Positions 7,827 to 16,067 of a DNA stretch of 35,100 nt are shown here, in pieces; the stretch's first letter is position 1, and the number at the start of each line of letters is the position of its first letter. The notes under the pieces were generated by a model that ran no database searches, had not been told where the DNA came from, and saw nothing but the letters and a program-made list of their open reading frames with translations. Source of the DNA: Desulfobacteraceae bacterium (GTDB lineage Bacteria; Desulfobacterota; Desulfobacteria; Desulfobacterales; Desulfosalsimonadaceae); the NCBI GenBank assembly GCA_021737545.1, contig JAIPDT010000013.1:1-35100 (forward strand), given 5' to 3'. The translations under genes were made by a program, and so were the position numbers.

Positions 7827-8353
7827 CTGTCCCCCTTTTTTTCAAGATCGATATGGTCGGTATTTCTGCGGTGTCCGCCGGGACGGCCCGGGCCTGAGCC
7901 GGGGCGCCTGACGTCTGCAAGCAGGATGTTTAATATCCAGCTTGCCGCGCTGATTATTACGGCGCCTAAAACCGTGCTCCAGAACCCGGCGACCGAGAAT
8001 CCCGGGATAAGTCCGGATGCGATTTTTAACATCAAAGCGTTTATCACGAATGTAAACAGCCCCAGGGTCATGATATTGATCGGAAGCGTTAAGATCAGCA
8101 GAAACGGACGGAATAAAAGGTTTAAGATTCCTATGGCTGCCGCGGCAAAAAAGGCCGAAAAAAAACCGCTTACATGGATGTTTTCGATCAGATAGGCCGC
8201 CAGCATGACAGCCGCGGTCAGGATAAGCCACTTGGCAATAAGCACGGGCAAAAGGTTGTCATTGACAGGCCCCCTGCCGCCGCCTCCGGTATGACGGCTA
8301 AAATCGATTCTTATTTCTCGTTTCAATTTCTTCTCCGTTTTTTTGATATTCAT
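7817..8353 (-). CDS. Four-helix membrane protein of the 'phage holin family' PF04020 (superfamily IV)
   Basis: A small integral membrane protein of 178 residues. After a charged, Gly-rich cytoplasmic N-terminus (about 1-35) come four hydrophobic segments at about 40-60, 65-90, 93-115 and 120-145. The second contains the family hallmark GILNLLFRPFLLILTLPINIMTLGLFTFVINALML. The C-terminus is basic and polar (RRPGSGPGRPGGHRRN). The annotation 'phage holin' for this family is historical; homologues are chromosomal and there is no phage gene here. It overlaps the downstream ABC-class ATPase gene by 10 bp, suggesting the two act together, for example as a membrane anchor for the ATPase. That partnership is inference. 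Confidence 0.85.
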   Translation of the reverse strand: MNIKKTEKKLKREIRIDFSRHTGGGGRGPVNDNLLPVLIAKWLILTAAVMLAAYLIENIHVSGFFSAFFAAAAIGILNLLFRPFLLILTLPINIMTLGLFTFVINALMLKIASGLIPGFSVAGFWSTVLGAVIISAASWILNILLADVRRPGSGPGRPGGHRRNTDHIDLEKKGDRWE

Positions 8354-8419
8354 TTTTGCAGGTATTTTTGATAATAATTATTTTTTTATAATAAGTATTG
8401 TCCGGATACCATGCAACTG

Positions 8420-8448
8420 TTGACAAATACGGCCTGTTTGCATTACCA
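8420..8448 (+). promoter_or_regulatory. Weak candidate promoter for the arginine decarboxylase gene
   Basis: A perfect TTGACA (8420-8425) lies upstream of pdaD, but the matching -10 at 17 bp is only TTACCA (8443-8448), so the call is tentative. The site lies inside the longer open frame that begins at 8411, which supports placing the real start downstream at 8510. Confidence 0.3.
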
Positions 8449-8509
8449 AGGGCTTCTGTTATCTATCTGCGTGCTTTTTCCCATATATTGCAACCGGGAG
8501 AATCGTATA

Positions 8510-9055
8510 ATGTATGTACCACGATATGTGTTTTTCACCAAGGGTGTAGGAATAGATAAGGCATACCTGGCTTCATTTGAGAACGCTTTAAGGGAGGCTG
8601 GCATCGCCCACCTGAACCTGGTTCAGGTCTCCTCCATATTTCCGCCGGGATGCAAGATCCTGGACAAGGAACAGGGTCTTGCCAAGCTCGAGGCCGGCGA
8701 GATCACCCATTGCGTGATGGCCCGCGAGCAGAGCCGTGAGCCGGGACGGCGGCTGGTGGCAAGTGTCGGTCTGGCTCTTCCGGAGGGAAACGAGCGCTAC
8801 GGTTATCTATCCGAGCATCACGGATTCGGCCAGACAGAGGCCGAGGCCGGCGAGTTCGCCGAAGACATGGCCGCCTCCATGCTGGCCACAACGCTTGGCA
8901 TCGAGTTTGACCCTGAAAAGGATTACGACGAGCGCCGCGATATCTACAAGATGTCGGGCAAGATTATTCACTCCAGACATATAAGCCAGGCCGCCCTGGG
9001 CGCGGAAGGCAGTCTCTGGACAACTGTAATCGCAGTAGCTATATTCGTGAAATAA
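8510..9055 (+). CDS. pdaD: Pyruvoyl-dependent arginine decarboxylase (PvlArgDC)
   Basis: The enzyme converts L-arginine to agmatine plus CO2 using a protein-derived pyruvoyl group instead of PLP. It is best known from archaea and some bacteria. The proenzyme self-cleaves between two serines; here the site is Ser41-Ser42 in [13 protein letters not shown], leaving a short beta chain and a larger alpha chain with the N-terminal pyruvoyl. [11 protein letters not shown] (67-77) and YLSEHHGFG are further family motifs. The frame is open from an ATG at 8411, but the start at 8510 (181 residues) is preferred: GGGAG lies nine bases upstream and [14 protein letters not shown] is the normal family N-terminus. 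Agmatinase follows 161 bp downstream, giving arginine to putrescine. Separated from speB by a hairpin element. Confidence 0.93.
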   Translation: MYVPRYVFFTKGVGIDKAYLASFENALREAGIAHLNLVQVSSIFPPGCKILDKEQGLAKLEAGEITHCVMAREQSREPGRRLVASVGLALPEGNERYGYLSEHHGFGQTEAEAGEFAEDMAASMLATTLGIEFDPEKDYDERRDIYKMSGKIIHSRHISQAALGAEGSLWTTVIAVAIFVK

Positions 9056-9059
9056 GGAT

Positions 9060-9184
9060 GATGGCAAAGTAAAAAGTCCAATATCTGCGTTGCGCTGCAT
9101 ATTTTCGGAATTTCACGTACGATTAAGTACGCTGCATTCCTCGATATTTGCGCGCCTTGATCTTGAACTTTTTACTTTGCCATC
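9060..9184. repeat. Long palindromic intergenic element (125 bp, 18-bp perfect arms)
   Basis: GATGGCAAAGTAAAAAGT (9060-9077) is the exact reverse complement of 9167-9184. Inside are nested partial palindromes: CGGAAT with ATTCC, and GTACGATTAAGTAC at about 9117-9130. The element fills most of the gap between pdaD and speB. It has no open frame and resembles the small non-autonomous palindromic repeats of deltaproteobacterial genomes. Just beyond it, CTTTTTACGA (9195-9204) recurs in the inverted repeat after the CorC-like gene. As RNA it would fold into a long hairpin between the two genes. Confidence 0.75.
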
Positions 9185-9216
9185 TAAAAATTGACTTTTT
9201 ACGAGACTTTCAGACA

Positions 9217-10086
9217 ATGACACAGAAGCCATTTATTCCGTTCGGCGGCGAAGCGATTCATGCCCGGAGCATTGAAGATGCCCGGGTGGTGGTTTTACCT
9301 GTTTACTATGAGGTGGCGCCTTCTTTTGGCAGCGGAGCCGGGCAAGGGCCGTATCATCTGCTCAATGCCTCCTATGAACTTGAATGCCTGGATGAAGAGA
9401 CCCTTGTGGACTGGCGCAAACTGGGCATTCATACTGCTGCGGCACTTGAGCCCGTAAAAATTCCCGAGCGGGCGGTAGGTGAAATCGAAAATGCAGCGGG
9501 CCGATGCCTGGAGAACGATAGATTTCTTTTTTCAGTGGGCGGAGATCATGCCATCACCATAGGACTTGCCAGGGCGGCGGCGGCCCGTTATCCAGATGTC
9601 GGAGTTTTACAGATTGATGCGCATCTCGATCTGCGCGACTCCTGGAACGGAAGCCGCTGCAATCACGCATGCGTAATGCGCCGCATAGGGGACGACTTGA
9701 AACTGCCGTTCGTGCAGGTGGGGATCCGTTCATTTTGCCCGGAGGAATACGACTATATAAAGGCCCATCACCTGTATCCGTTCTATGCTCACAATCTGAA
9801 CCCGGCGGATGACTCATGGATGGATGACGTGGTTTATGCGCTTCCCGAAAACGTATATTTAAGCCTTGATCTCGACGGCCTTGATCCCGCCGTTCTGCCC
9901 GGAACCGGCACCCCGGTGCCCGGAGGGATGAACTTTCGGCAGGTAGTGGAGCTGATCAGGAGAGTGGGCAACGAGAAAAACGTGGTAGCAGCGGACATAA
10001 ACGAGCTTGCCAAGGTGGAAGGCTCCGTGGTCTCTGAGTTCACTGCGGCAAAACTTGCCACCAAGGTGTTTGTGCACTGTGTGTAA
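9217..10086 (+). CDS. speB: Agmatinase (agmatine ureohydrolase)
   Basis: Agmatinase hydrolyses agmatine to putrescine and urea with a binuclear manganese centre. The 289-residue form starting at ATG 9217 matches the family length. The frame is open 23 codons further upstream, but that stretch runs into the palindromic repeat. Metal ligands are in FSVGGDHAITIG (GGDH, 108-111), LQIDAHLDLR (DAHLD, 134-138) and SLDLDGLDPAVLPGTGTPVPGG (216 onward, SxDxDxxDP). Other ureohydrolases such as guanidinobutyrase or arginase share these motifs; the adjacent arginine decarboxylase strongly favours agmatine. The ribosome site is weak. A strong terminator follows. The spermidine synthase gene elsewhere in the window (31852-32733) would use the putrescine. 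Confidence 0.92.
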   Translation: MTQKPFIPFGGEAIHARSIEDARVVVLPVYYEVAPSFGSGAGQGPYHLLNASYELECLDEETLVDWRKLGIHTAAALEPVKIPERAVGEIENAAGRCLENDRFLFSVGGDHAITIGLARAAAARYPDVGVLQIDAHLDLRDSWNGSRCNHACVMRRIGDDLKLPFVQVGIRSFCPEEYDYIKAHHLYPFYAHNLNPADDSWMDDVVYALPENVYLSLDLDGLDPAVLPGTGTPVPGGMNFRQVVELIRRVGNEKNVVAADINELAKVEGSVVSEFTAAKLATKVFVHCV

Positions 10087-10087
10087 A

Positions 10088-10156
10088 CAGTGGCCTGTGG
10101 CCTGTGAAATATGAATAAGGTTTTGTCCACTGCCTACTGACCACTGACCACTGATC
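10088..10156. repeat. Short tandem repeats downstream of speB
   Basis: Two copies of GTGGCCT lie at the left (within 10088-10107), and three tandem 7-mers ACTGACC, ACTGACC, ACTGATC lie at 10136-10156. The two blocks are imperfect inverted relatives of each other (GTGGCCTGT versus GTGGTCAGT on the opposite strand). The region is noncoding and immediately precedes the terminator. Confidence 0.55.
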
Positions 10157-10158
10157 AC

Positions 10159-10194
10159 AAAAAAGCCCCGAGCGTGACCGCCCGGGGCTTTTTT
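10159..10194. terminator. Strong bidirectional rho-independent terminator between speB and fhs
   Basis: The perfect 12-bp arms AAAAAAGCCCCG (10159-10170) and CGGGGCTTTTTT (10183-10194) enclose a 12-nt loop that can add a GCG/CGC pairing. Six T residues end the hairpin on each strand, so it can stop both speB (+) and fhs (-) transcripts, which converge here. Confidence 0.92.
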
Positions 10195-10218
10195 AATTAA
10201 TTAGATATTTGGTTTTGT

Positions 10219-11982
10219 CTAGAACAGACCGGAGACCTTTCCTGTTTCAGTGTCTACATCCACCTTTGTGTATGCGGGGCTGGAGCTGGTTCCCGGCATA
10301 AACGGAATGGAGCCGGCCACCGGTACCAGGAACTTGGCGCCTGAATAAATATAGATGTCTCGCACCGGCAGTCTCCATCCCTTGGGCACGCCCTTCCAGG
10401 TGGGCTCATGGGAAAGGCTGAGGTGCGTCTTGGCCATCATCGTGGAATAATCCTTGAACTGGGGATCGGAATCCAGCATTTCAAGCTTCTTTTCGGCATC
10501 AGGCAGCCAGTCCACGCCGTCTGCACCGTAGACCTCGCGGGCGATGGTGTCCACGCGCTCGCGCAGGGGCTTGTCCATGGAATAGAGGAACTCGAAATTG
10601 TTTTCTTCCTCACATGCGTCGATTACGGCATCCGCGATTTCAAGGGCGCCGTCGCCGCCGTCCATGAAGTGGGTGGACGGTGCGCACCGGGCGCCTGCTT
10701 CCTCTGCCTTTTTCTTGACCAGGTCGATTTCCGCTTTGGTGTCTGTGGGAAAGCAGTTGATGCAGACCACGGGGTTGATGCCGGCCTTGCGGATTACGCC
10801 GATCATGTGGACCATGTTTTCAATGCCTTTTTCCAGCAGGTCCAGGTTTTCCTTTGTGTATTCCTCGGGAAGCGGACGTCCCGGAACAACTCTGGGCCCG
10901 CCGCCGTGCATTTTAAGCGCCCGGATGGTGGCCGTGAGCACGGAAACGTGGGGCTTTAATCCGCTGTTGCGGCATTTTACGTTCCAGAATTTTTCAAAAC
11001 CGATGTCAGCGGCAAATCCGCTCTCGGTTACGTGGTAGTCAAACATCTTAAGACCCATCCGGTCTGCGATAATCGAGGACTGGCCCACCGCGATGTTGGC
11101 AAACGGACCGGCATGCACAAAGCAGGGCTGATACTCGGCGGTGCACATCAAAGTCGGGTTGATGGTGTTTCTCATCCAGGCGGTCATGGCGCCGCCGACC
11201 TTGAGGTCGCCGGTGGTGACCCGGTTGCCGGAGATGTCAAAGCCCACCGTGATGTTGCTCAGCCTTTCTCTGAGATCGGCCAGGTCTTTGGCAATGGCCA
11301 GAATCGCCATGCACTCGGAGCTGACCGCGATGTTGAAGCCGGATTCCATGGTATAGCCGTTGGCCCTGCCGCCGAGTCCGATGACCATCTTGCGCAGCGC
11401 CTGGGCGCAGTAGTCGATGATCCAGTTCATCTCCACGCGGTTGGGGTCGATGTTTAAGGCCGGAATGCCGGAGAGCTTTTCGATTTTTTCCGGGCCGTAG
11501 TTGCGCTCATGCTGCATCCTGGCGGTCAAAGCGACCATGGCCAGGTTGTGGGCGTTCATGATGTCGTTGATATCGCCGGTCAGTCCCAGGGAGAACTCTG
11601 TCATGGGAATCAGGATGGCATTGCCGCCGCCGGCTGCAGATCCTTTGATGTTCATGGTCGGGCCGCCCGAAGGCTGTCGAAGGGCGCCGCCTACATTTTT
11701 GCCGCGTTTGCCGAGGCCTTCCATGAGGCCCACTGAAGTGGTGGATTTGCCCTCTCCGAGCGGGGTGGGCGTGATGGCTGTGACCTCGATGTATTTGCCG
11801 TCAGGTTTGTCCTGCATCCGGTTCATGACATTGAGAAAATCGATTTTTGACAGCCTGCCCATGGGGATCATCTCTTCGCGGGTAAGACCCAGCCTGTCCT
11901 GCCATTCCTCGGGCATGGGCATGTTCTGCTCTGCCGCCTCTGAAACCTGCCAGTCTGCCATCTTTGTTACATCGTATGCCAT
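10219..11982 (-). CDS. fhs: Formate-tetrahydrofolate ligase (10-formyl-THF synthetase)
   Basis: The enzyme makes 10-formyl-tetrahydrofolate from formate, THF and ATP, the entry of formate into the methyl branch of the Wood-Ljungdahl pathway and a supply of one-carbon units for purines. The 587-residue product is about 30 residues longer than the common 555-560. The nucleotide loop is [17 protein letters not shown] (about 70-86). [47 protein letters not shown] and the C-terminal [18 protein letters not shown] are diagnostic. The TPLGEGKST form of the loop resembles the C1-THF synthase branch more than the TPAGEGKTT form of acetogens. AGGAG lies seven bases before the ATG and a promoter is visible upstream. 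It is monocistronic, ending at the shared terminator. Confidence 0.97.
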   Translation of the reverse strand: MAYDVTKMADWQVSEAAEQNMPMPEEWQDRLGLTREEMIPMGRLSKIDFLNVMNRMQDKPDGKYIEVTAITPTPLGEGKSTTSVGLMEGLGKRGKNVGGALRQPSGGPTMNIKGSAAGGGNAILIPMTEFSLGLTGDINDIMNAHNLAMVALTARMQHERNYGPEKIEKLSGIPALNIDPNRVEMNWIIDYCAQALRKMVIGLGGRANGYTMESGFNIAVSSECMAILAIAKDLADLRERLSNITVGFDISGNRVTTGDLKVGGAMTAWMRNTINPTLMCTAEYQPCFVHAGPFANIAVGQSSIIADRMGLKMFDYHVTESGFAADIGFEKFWNVKCRNSGLKPHVSVLTATIRALKMHGGGPRVVPGRPLPEEYTKENLDLLEKGIENMVHMIGVIRKAGINPVVCINCFPTDTKAEIDLVKKKAEEAGARCAPSTHFMDGGDGALEIADAVIDACEEENNFEFLYSMDKPLRERVDTIAREVYGADGVDWLPDAEKKLEMLDSDPQFKDYSTMMAKTHLSLSHEPTWKGVPKGWRLPVRDIYIYSGAKFLVPVAGSIPFMPGTSSSPAYTKVDVDTETGKVSGLF

Positions 11983-12059
11983 GTTTCTTCTCCTTTGGCG
12001 TTTGGGTTAATATTCAATATTATTAAACGGTTACGATCTATTTACACGTACAAGGATTA

Positions 12060-12088
12060 CTCATACCATTTCAATTCCGCTTTGACAA
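12060..12088 (-). promoter_or_regulatory. Candidate promoter of fhs
   Basis: On the minus strand TTGTCA (12088-12083), a 17-bp spacer and TATGAG (12065-12060) give a start near 12053 and a leader of about 70 nt before the AGGAG and ATG. The leader is A+T-rich and shows no obvious riboswitch fold. Confidence 0.45.
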
Positions 12089-12156
12089 GAATTATCAGAA
12101 GGGTTTTTCCTGGAGATGTTTCGGATTTTGTTATCCGGATTCATAATTTCGCGCTT

Positions 12157-14052
12157 TTATCCCTCTACTTCCACCAGGCGTCTGTAAAACCCGTCTTTGG
12201 CCATTAGCTGCTCGTGGGAGCCGGCCTCGATTATGCGGCCGTGATGCATTACAAGGATGGTATCTGCAATTTTGGCTGTAGACAGCCGGTGGGCTATAAC
12301 AATGACCGTGCGTTCTGTCATCAGGCCCGCCATGGCCTCCTGAATGCTTGCCTCGGTCTCGGAGTCTATATATGAGGTGGCTTCGTCGAATATTATAAAC
12401 TCCGGGTCCGCGGCAAGCGCCCGGGCGATGGAAATCAGCTGCCGCTGGCCGGAGGAAAGGGTTGCGCCCTGCTCGGCAAGCAGGGTTTCAATACCTTCTG
12501 GCATCCTCTCGATAAAGGACCTGCTCCGGGACTGTGTAAGGACCCGCTTAACGGTTTCCGGATCGGGGTTTGAATTCTCACCGAAAATATTATGGAAGAT
12601 CGAACCTGAGAACAAAAACGGGTCCTGGGACACAAGGGCTATTTTGGAGCGCAGATCAGCGGTCCTGAAATTTCTTATATCAGTCCCGTTTATCTTTATA
12701 GTCCCGTAGTCCGGGTCATAGAAACGGACAAGCAGATTTATAAGCGAGGTCTTGCCAGCGCCCGTAGGCCCGACAACCGCCATGGTGCGGCCGGCAGGAA
12801 GCGAAAAATCGATTCCCTTGAGCACGGGTTCTTCGGGTGTATATCCGAACCAAACGTTTCGGGCCGTGATTTGCTCAAAGCGCTGCGGCACCGGCGCCGC
12901 ATGTTGCTGTTCTGCTTCCGGCAGCCTGTCTTGTTCGTCTAAGATCAGAAAGATTCTTTCGGCAGAGGACAAGGCGTTCTGAGTTATATTGTATTTTTCC
13001 GCGATATCCCTTATGGGCCTGAAAAACATCCTGATATAGGAGATGAAAATCACCAGTTCCCCGAGGCTTACCCGTCCGGCAAGTATACCGGAGCCGCCGG
13101 CAAAAATCACTATTGCCAGCCCCACCGAACTCATCAGCTCGATAAAGGGCATAAACATCGCAAATACTGTGATCTGCTTCATGCCGGCAAGAAAGTTTTC
13201 GTGATTGATTTCCCTGAATTTTTCGTAATTGTTTTTCTCCTGGCCGAAGAGCTGGATGATTCCTATCCCGCCGATTGTTTCGGCAAACCGCGTGTTTATT
13301 TCTGCAGCCTTGATCCGGAGCACGCGAAAAGCCTGGCGCGCGGTTTTTGCGAATTTAAACCCTGCGTAAAACACAAGGGGAAAGATTGCGTAGACCGCAA
13401 GCGAGAGCCGCCAGTCAATGGCAAACAGCACGGCGGTTATGCCTATTACCAGAAAAATATCCTTTAACACGAAGATGATTACCGAGGTCAGCATTTCGTG
13501 CATGTTCTGGATATCGTTTGTAACCCGGGTAACAAGTCTTCCCACCGGGTTTCGGTTGAAAAAGCTTATTGATAAGCGCTGGATGTGGGAGAACAAAGTA
13601 AGGCGCAGATCGTGCATTATATTCTGTGCCGTGTATTCCATGAGCATCACGTGGGCAAAATTGACCGCAAGGTTGAGCAATATGATGATCAGAAGAATAA
13701 TCGCCGTGCTGTTTAGTCCCTGAATATCGCTTGTTCTGTCCCCCGGAGTTTTCTTTTCCGCCGCCCTGTCTGAATTTTGGGCGGAATCCGGCTTAGAAAC
13801 CGGCGCTTTTGCCGACAGACCGGGGGTTACCTGATCCTCGGCTGCATGTTCCGGCACGATGTATTTGTCTATTGCCACCTTGGTGACATACGGCACCGCA
13901 AGCTCGAGTACTGTAACCCCGGCCATCAGGATCAATGCCACTATCACAAGCAGCTTGTACGGGGCTACAAACGGACAGAGGCGCCTTATCAGCCCGATAT
14001 CCGCTGTTTTTCCCAGCTCCTTTTCGGCAAATATGTCCTTTTGCTCGTTCAT
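12157..14052 (-). CDS. ABC exporter half-transporter (catalytic partner, YheH/MdlB-like)
   Basis: This 631-residue membrane exporter subunit has an N-terminal six-helix type-I transmembrane domain (about 30-370) and a C-terminal ATPase. The Walker A is GPTGAGKTS (near 425), the Q-loop LVSQDPFLFSG, the signature LSSGQRQ (about 529), the Walker B with catalytic Glu FIIFDEATS, and the switch His in VIAHRLS. The signature has Ser in place of the first Gly, as in one subunit of heterodimeric exporters. An Ala/Lys/Asp-rich insert of about 50 residues (about 64-112) lies in the loop after the first helix. The open frame extends to 14160, but ATG 14052 is chosen: GGAG is seven bases upstream and it lies 13 bp after the stop of the partner gene. 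The substrate is unknown; lipid or drug export is usual for the family. Confidence 0.92.
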   Translation of the reverse strand: MNEQKDIFAEKELGKTADIGLIRRLCPFVAPYKLLVIVALILMAGVTVLELAVPYVTKVAIDKYIVPEHAAEDQVTPGLSAKAPVSKPDSAQNSDRAAEKKTPGDRTSDIQGLNSTAIILLIIILLNLAVNFAHVMLMEYTAQNIMHDLRLTLFSHIQRLSISFFNRNPVGRLVTRVTNDIQNMHEMLTSVIIFVLKDIFLVIGITAVLFAIDWRLSLAVYAIFPLVFYAGFKFAKTARQAFRVLRIKAAEINTRFAETIGGIGIIQLFGQEKNNYEKFREINHENFLAGMKQITVFAMFMPFIELMSSVGLAIVIFAGGSGILAGRVSLGELVIFISYIRMFFRPIRDIAEKYNITQNALSSAERIFLILDEQDRLPEAEQQHAAPVPQRFEQITARNVWFGYTPEEPVLKGIDFSLPAGRTMAVVGPTGAGKTSLINLLVRFYDPDYGTIKINGTDIRNFRTADLRSKIALVSQDPFLFSGSIFHNIFGENSNPDPETVKRVLTQSRSRSFIERMPEGIETLLAEQGATLSSGQRQLISIARALAADPEFIIFDEATSYIDSETEASIQEAMAGLMTERTVIVIAHRLSTAKIADTILVMHHGRIIEAGSHEQLMAKDGFYRRLVEVEG

Positions 14053-14065
14053 AAGGGTCTCCGGG

Positions 14066-15793
14066 TTATTCCTCGTAGCGCTGCAGTATTTCGGTTCTGG
14101 CGTAGTATCCGTTGTTTGCCACAAGTTCGGCGTGCGTGCCTGATTCCGCGATCCTTCCATCAGAGAGCACTATAATATGGTCTGCAAACGAGACCGCCGG
14201 GATGCGGTGAGAGGCAAGCATTACGGTCTTTTTCCCAGCCAGTTCCCGGATTACTTCGATAATCCGGGCCGCAGTCTCAGTGTCCACCTGGCCGACCGGA
14301 TCGTCGAGCAACATTATCGGCGCATCCCGCAAAAGAGCCCTGGCCAGCACTATGCGCTGTTTCTGCCCTCCCGAGAGCACAACCCCGCGTTCCCCCACCA
14401 TGGTGTCAAAGCCGTGCGGAAAAGATTGGATGGTTTCATACAACGCGGACTGCCTGGCCGCCATGATGAGTTCGGATTCTTCCACCTCGCGGCCGAAGGC
14501 TATGTTTTCGCTGATGGTGCCTGAAAACAGGTAGGGCTCCTGGGGTACGTAGGCGATTTGCGCACGCAGATCAGAGAGCTTTAACATGCGGCTATCATGG
14601 CCGTCTATCCGGACCGTACCCCCTGATACATCATAGCGCCTGAAAACCAGATTTAACAGGGTGGTTTTGCCCGAGCCCTGGGGCCCTACAATCCCCAGCA
14701 GGGAGCCTGCGGGCACCTCCAGGTCCAGCCGGTCGATTACGGCCTGGCTGCCGGCCGGATAGGTAAAGGAGACGTCCTTGAATGAAATGTCTCCCCCGGC
14801 TTCGGCTATGGGCATGGCCTCGGGAGCGTCGCGGATTTCCGGTTCTGCGGAGAGAATGTTGTTTATCCGGTCCAGCGAGGCGCTGCCGCGCTGGATGAGG
14901 TTTGTAAGCCACCCAAGTGCCATCATGGGCCAGGTCAGCATGTTGAGATAACTAATAAACGCCACGAAATCGCCGGGGGTGATCTGTCCGCCTATGGTCA
15001 GCCGCCCGCCGAAGAATACCACTATGGTAATGCTAAGGTTGGTGAAAAACACCATCAGCGGGAAAAACGAGCCTGTTATGTTTACCAGCTTGAGGTTGTC
15101 GACTATATAGTTGTCGGAAATTTTTTTGACACGGTTGAATTCGGTCCCTTCCCGGTTATATGCTTTTACCGCGCGGATGCCGGCAAAGCTTTCCCTCACG
15201 ATCTCGGTCATCTCCGAGAAAGTGGCCTGGACCCGGGTATACAGGCTGTGCATTTTAGCCCCGAATATCCTGGTGAAAACCGCGATCACCGGCATGGGCA
15301 CCAGTGCCAGTGCGGTGAGCTTGACATCGATGTAGGCCATAAACCCGATGGCCGCACTTCCCAGAAAAGCCGCGTCAGTAAGTGCCACCATGCCCATTCC
15401 CACCGCCATGCGCACGTTGTTAATGTCGTTTGTGGCATGGGCCATAAGGTCGCCGGTGGATCTCTGGTCGAAATAGGAGGCCGACAGGGTCTGGATATGG
15501 GCGAACATCCGGTTGCGCAGCCCCTCTTCAACCACCCGGGAGGTGCCGATCAAGAGCTTGCGCCAGAAAAAACGCAGCACCGTCATGGACCCGGCGATCA
15601 GTACAATCATCCCCGCGTATCTGCCCAGGCCCGCCAGGTCGATGGTTCCGGCAGTGAGCTCGTCCACTGCCCATTTGACCACTCTGGGGATAAAGAGCTG
15701 GAGCACATCCACCACCATCAGGCAGACGATGCCGATTAATACCAGTCCGCGTCTTTGTGAAAAATAGGGTTTTATCAGGTGTATCGAGCGCAT
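14066..15793 (-). CDS. ABC exporter half-transporter with degenerate ATP site (YheI/MdlA-like)
   Basis: This 575-residue partner of the downstream gene has a six-helix exporter domain (about 1-315) and a nucleotide-binding domain. The Walker A is GPQGSGKTT (about 366), the Q-loop YVPQEPYLFSG and the signature LSGGQKQR. The Walker B IMLLDDPVGQVD has Asp where the catalytic Glu should be, and the switch His is kept in LASHRI. Asp at that position with a non-canonical signature (LSSGQ) in the partner is the hallmark of heterodimeric exporters such as TM287/288 and BmrCD: one composite site is degenerate, the other (Glu from the partner, LSGGQ from this subunit) is active. It is first in a two-gene operon. 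Substrate unknown. Confidence 0.92.
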   Translation of the reverse strand: MRSIHLIKPYFSQRRGLVLIGIVCLMVVDVLQLFIPRVVKWAVDELTAGTIDLAGLGRYAGMIVLIAGSMTVLRFFWRKLLIGTSRVVEEGLRNRMFAHIQTLSASYFDQRSTGDLMAHATNDINNVRMAVGMGMVALTDAAFLGSAAIGFMAYIDVKLTALALVPMPVIAVFTRIFGAKMHSLYTRVQATFSEMTEIVRESFAGIRAVKAYNREGTEFNRVKKISDNYIVDNLKLVNITGSFFPLMVFFTNLSITIVVFFGGRLTIGGQITPGDFVAFISYLNMLTWPMMALGWLTNLIQRGSASLDRINNILSAEPEIRDAPEAMPIAEAGGDISFKDVSFTYPAGSQAVIDRLDLEVPAGSLLGIVGPQGSGKTTLLNLVFRRYDVSGGTVRIDGHDSRMLKLSDLRAQIAYVPQEPYLFSGTISENIAFGREVEESELIMAARQSALYETIQSFPHGFDTMVGERGVVLSGGQKQRIVLARALLRDAPIMLLDDPVGQVDTETAARIIEVIRELAGKKTVMLASHRIPAVSFADHIIVLSDGRIAESGTHAELVANNGYYARTEILQRYEE

Positions 15794-15869
15794 GGGAAAA
15801 TCCGTTTTTTTGGTGGGACATGGCTTACTATGCCGGGCTGGCAGTGTAAAGGTTTTTTTCGCGGTTTAA

Positions 15870-15897
15870 TCGAAATCGAAATCGGGATCGATTTCGG
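15870..15897. repeat. GAAATCG-type intergenic repeat, copy 1
   Basis: A short iterated, partly palindromic motif, with CGAAATCGAAATCGGG and then ATCGATTTCGG. Seventeen bases, TCGAAATCGGGATCGAT (15876-15892), recur exactly at 20391-20407. It is followed by CCGTCCGATCCGATCCGAC with a GATCC iteration. The rest of the 274-bp gap between the ABC gene and the mechanosensitive channel gene is A+T-rich and holds no gene I can see. Confidence 0.6.
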
Positions 15898-16067
15898 TCC
15901 CCGTCCGATCCGATCCGACAATAAAACAATGTGTCTAATAATAATTTACCGGCAATTGCTGAATATGGACAAAGTGCATTGATATTTGGGATATTTGTAT
16001 GATAAATTAAAATTTAAATTTTGCTGTGTTTTTTTCGGATTTCGGATTTATTCATTGAAAGGCGGCA

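Noticed and set aside
7817-8353. 'Phage holin' as sign of a prophage
   Set aside because: The PF04020 name is historical. No integrase, lysin or structural phage gene lies nearby, and the neighbours are ordinary chromosomal genes.
8411-8509. N-terminal extension of the arginine decarboxylase from ATG 8411
   Set aside because: There is no ribosome site, the stretch covers a possible promoter, and the family N-terminus begins at 8510 after GGGAG.
10088-10156. Possible CRISPR array in the tandem 7-mers after speB
   Set aside because: Repeats are 7 bp with no spacers of regular length and no cas genes are nearby.
14053-14160. 36-residue N-terminal extension of the second ABC half-transporter
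   Set aside because: It would overlap the end of the partner gene by 95 bp and has non-family composition; ATG 14052 has a good ribosome site.
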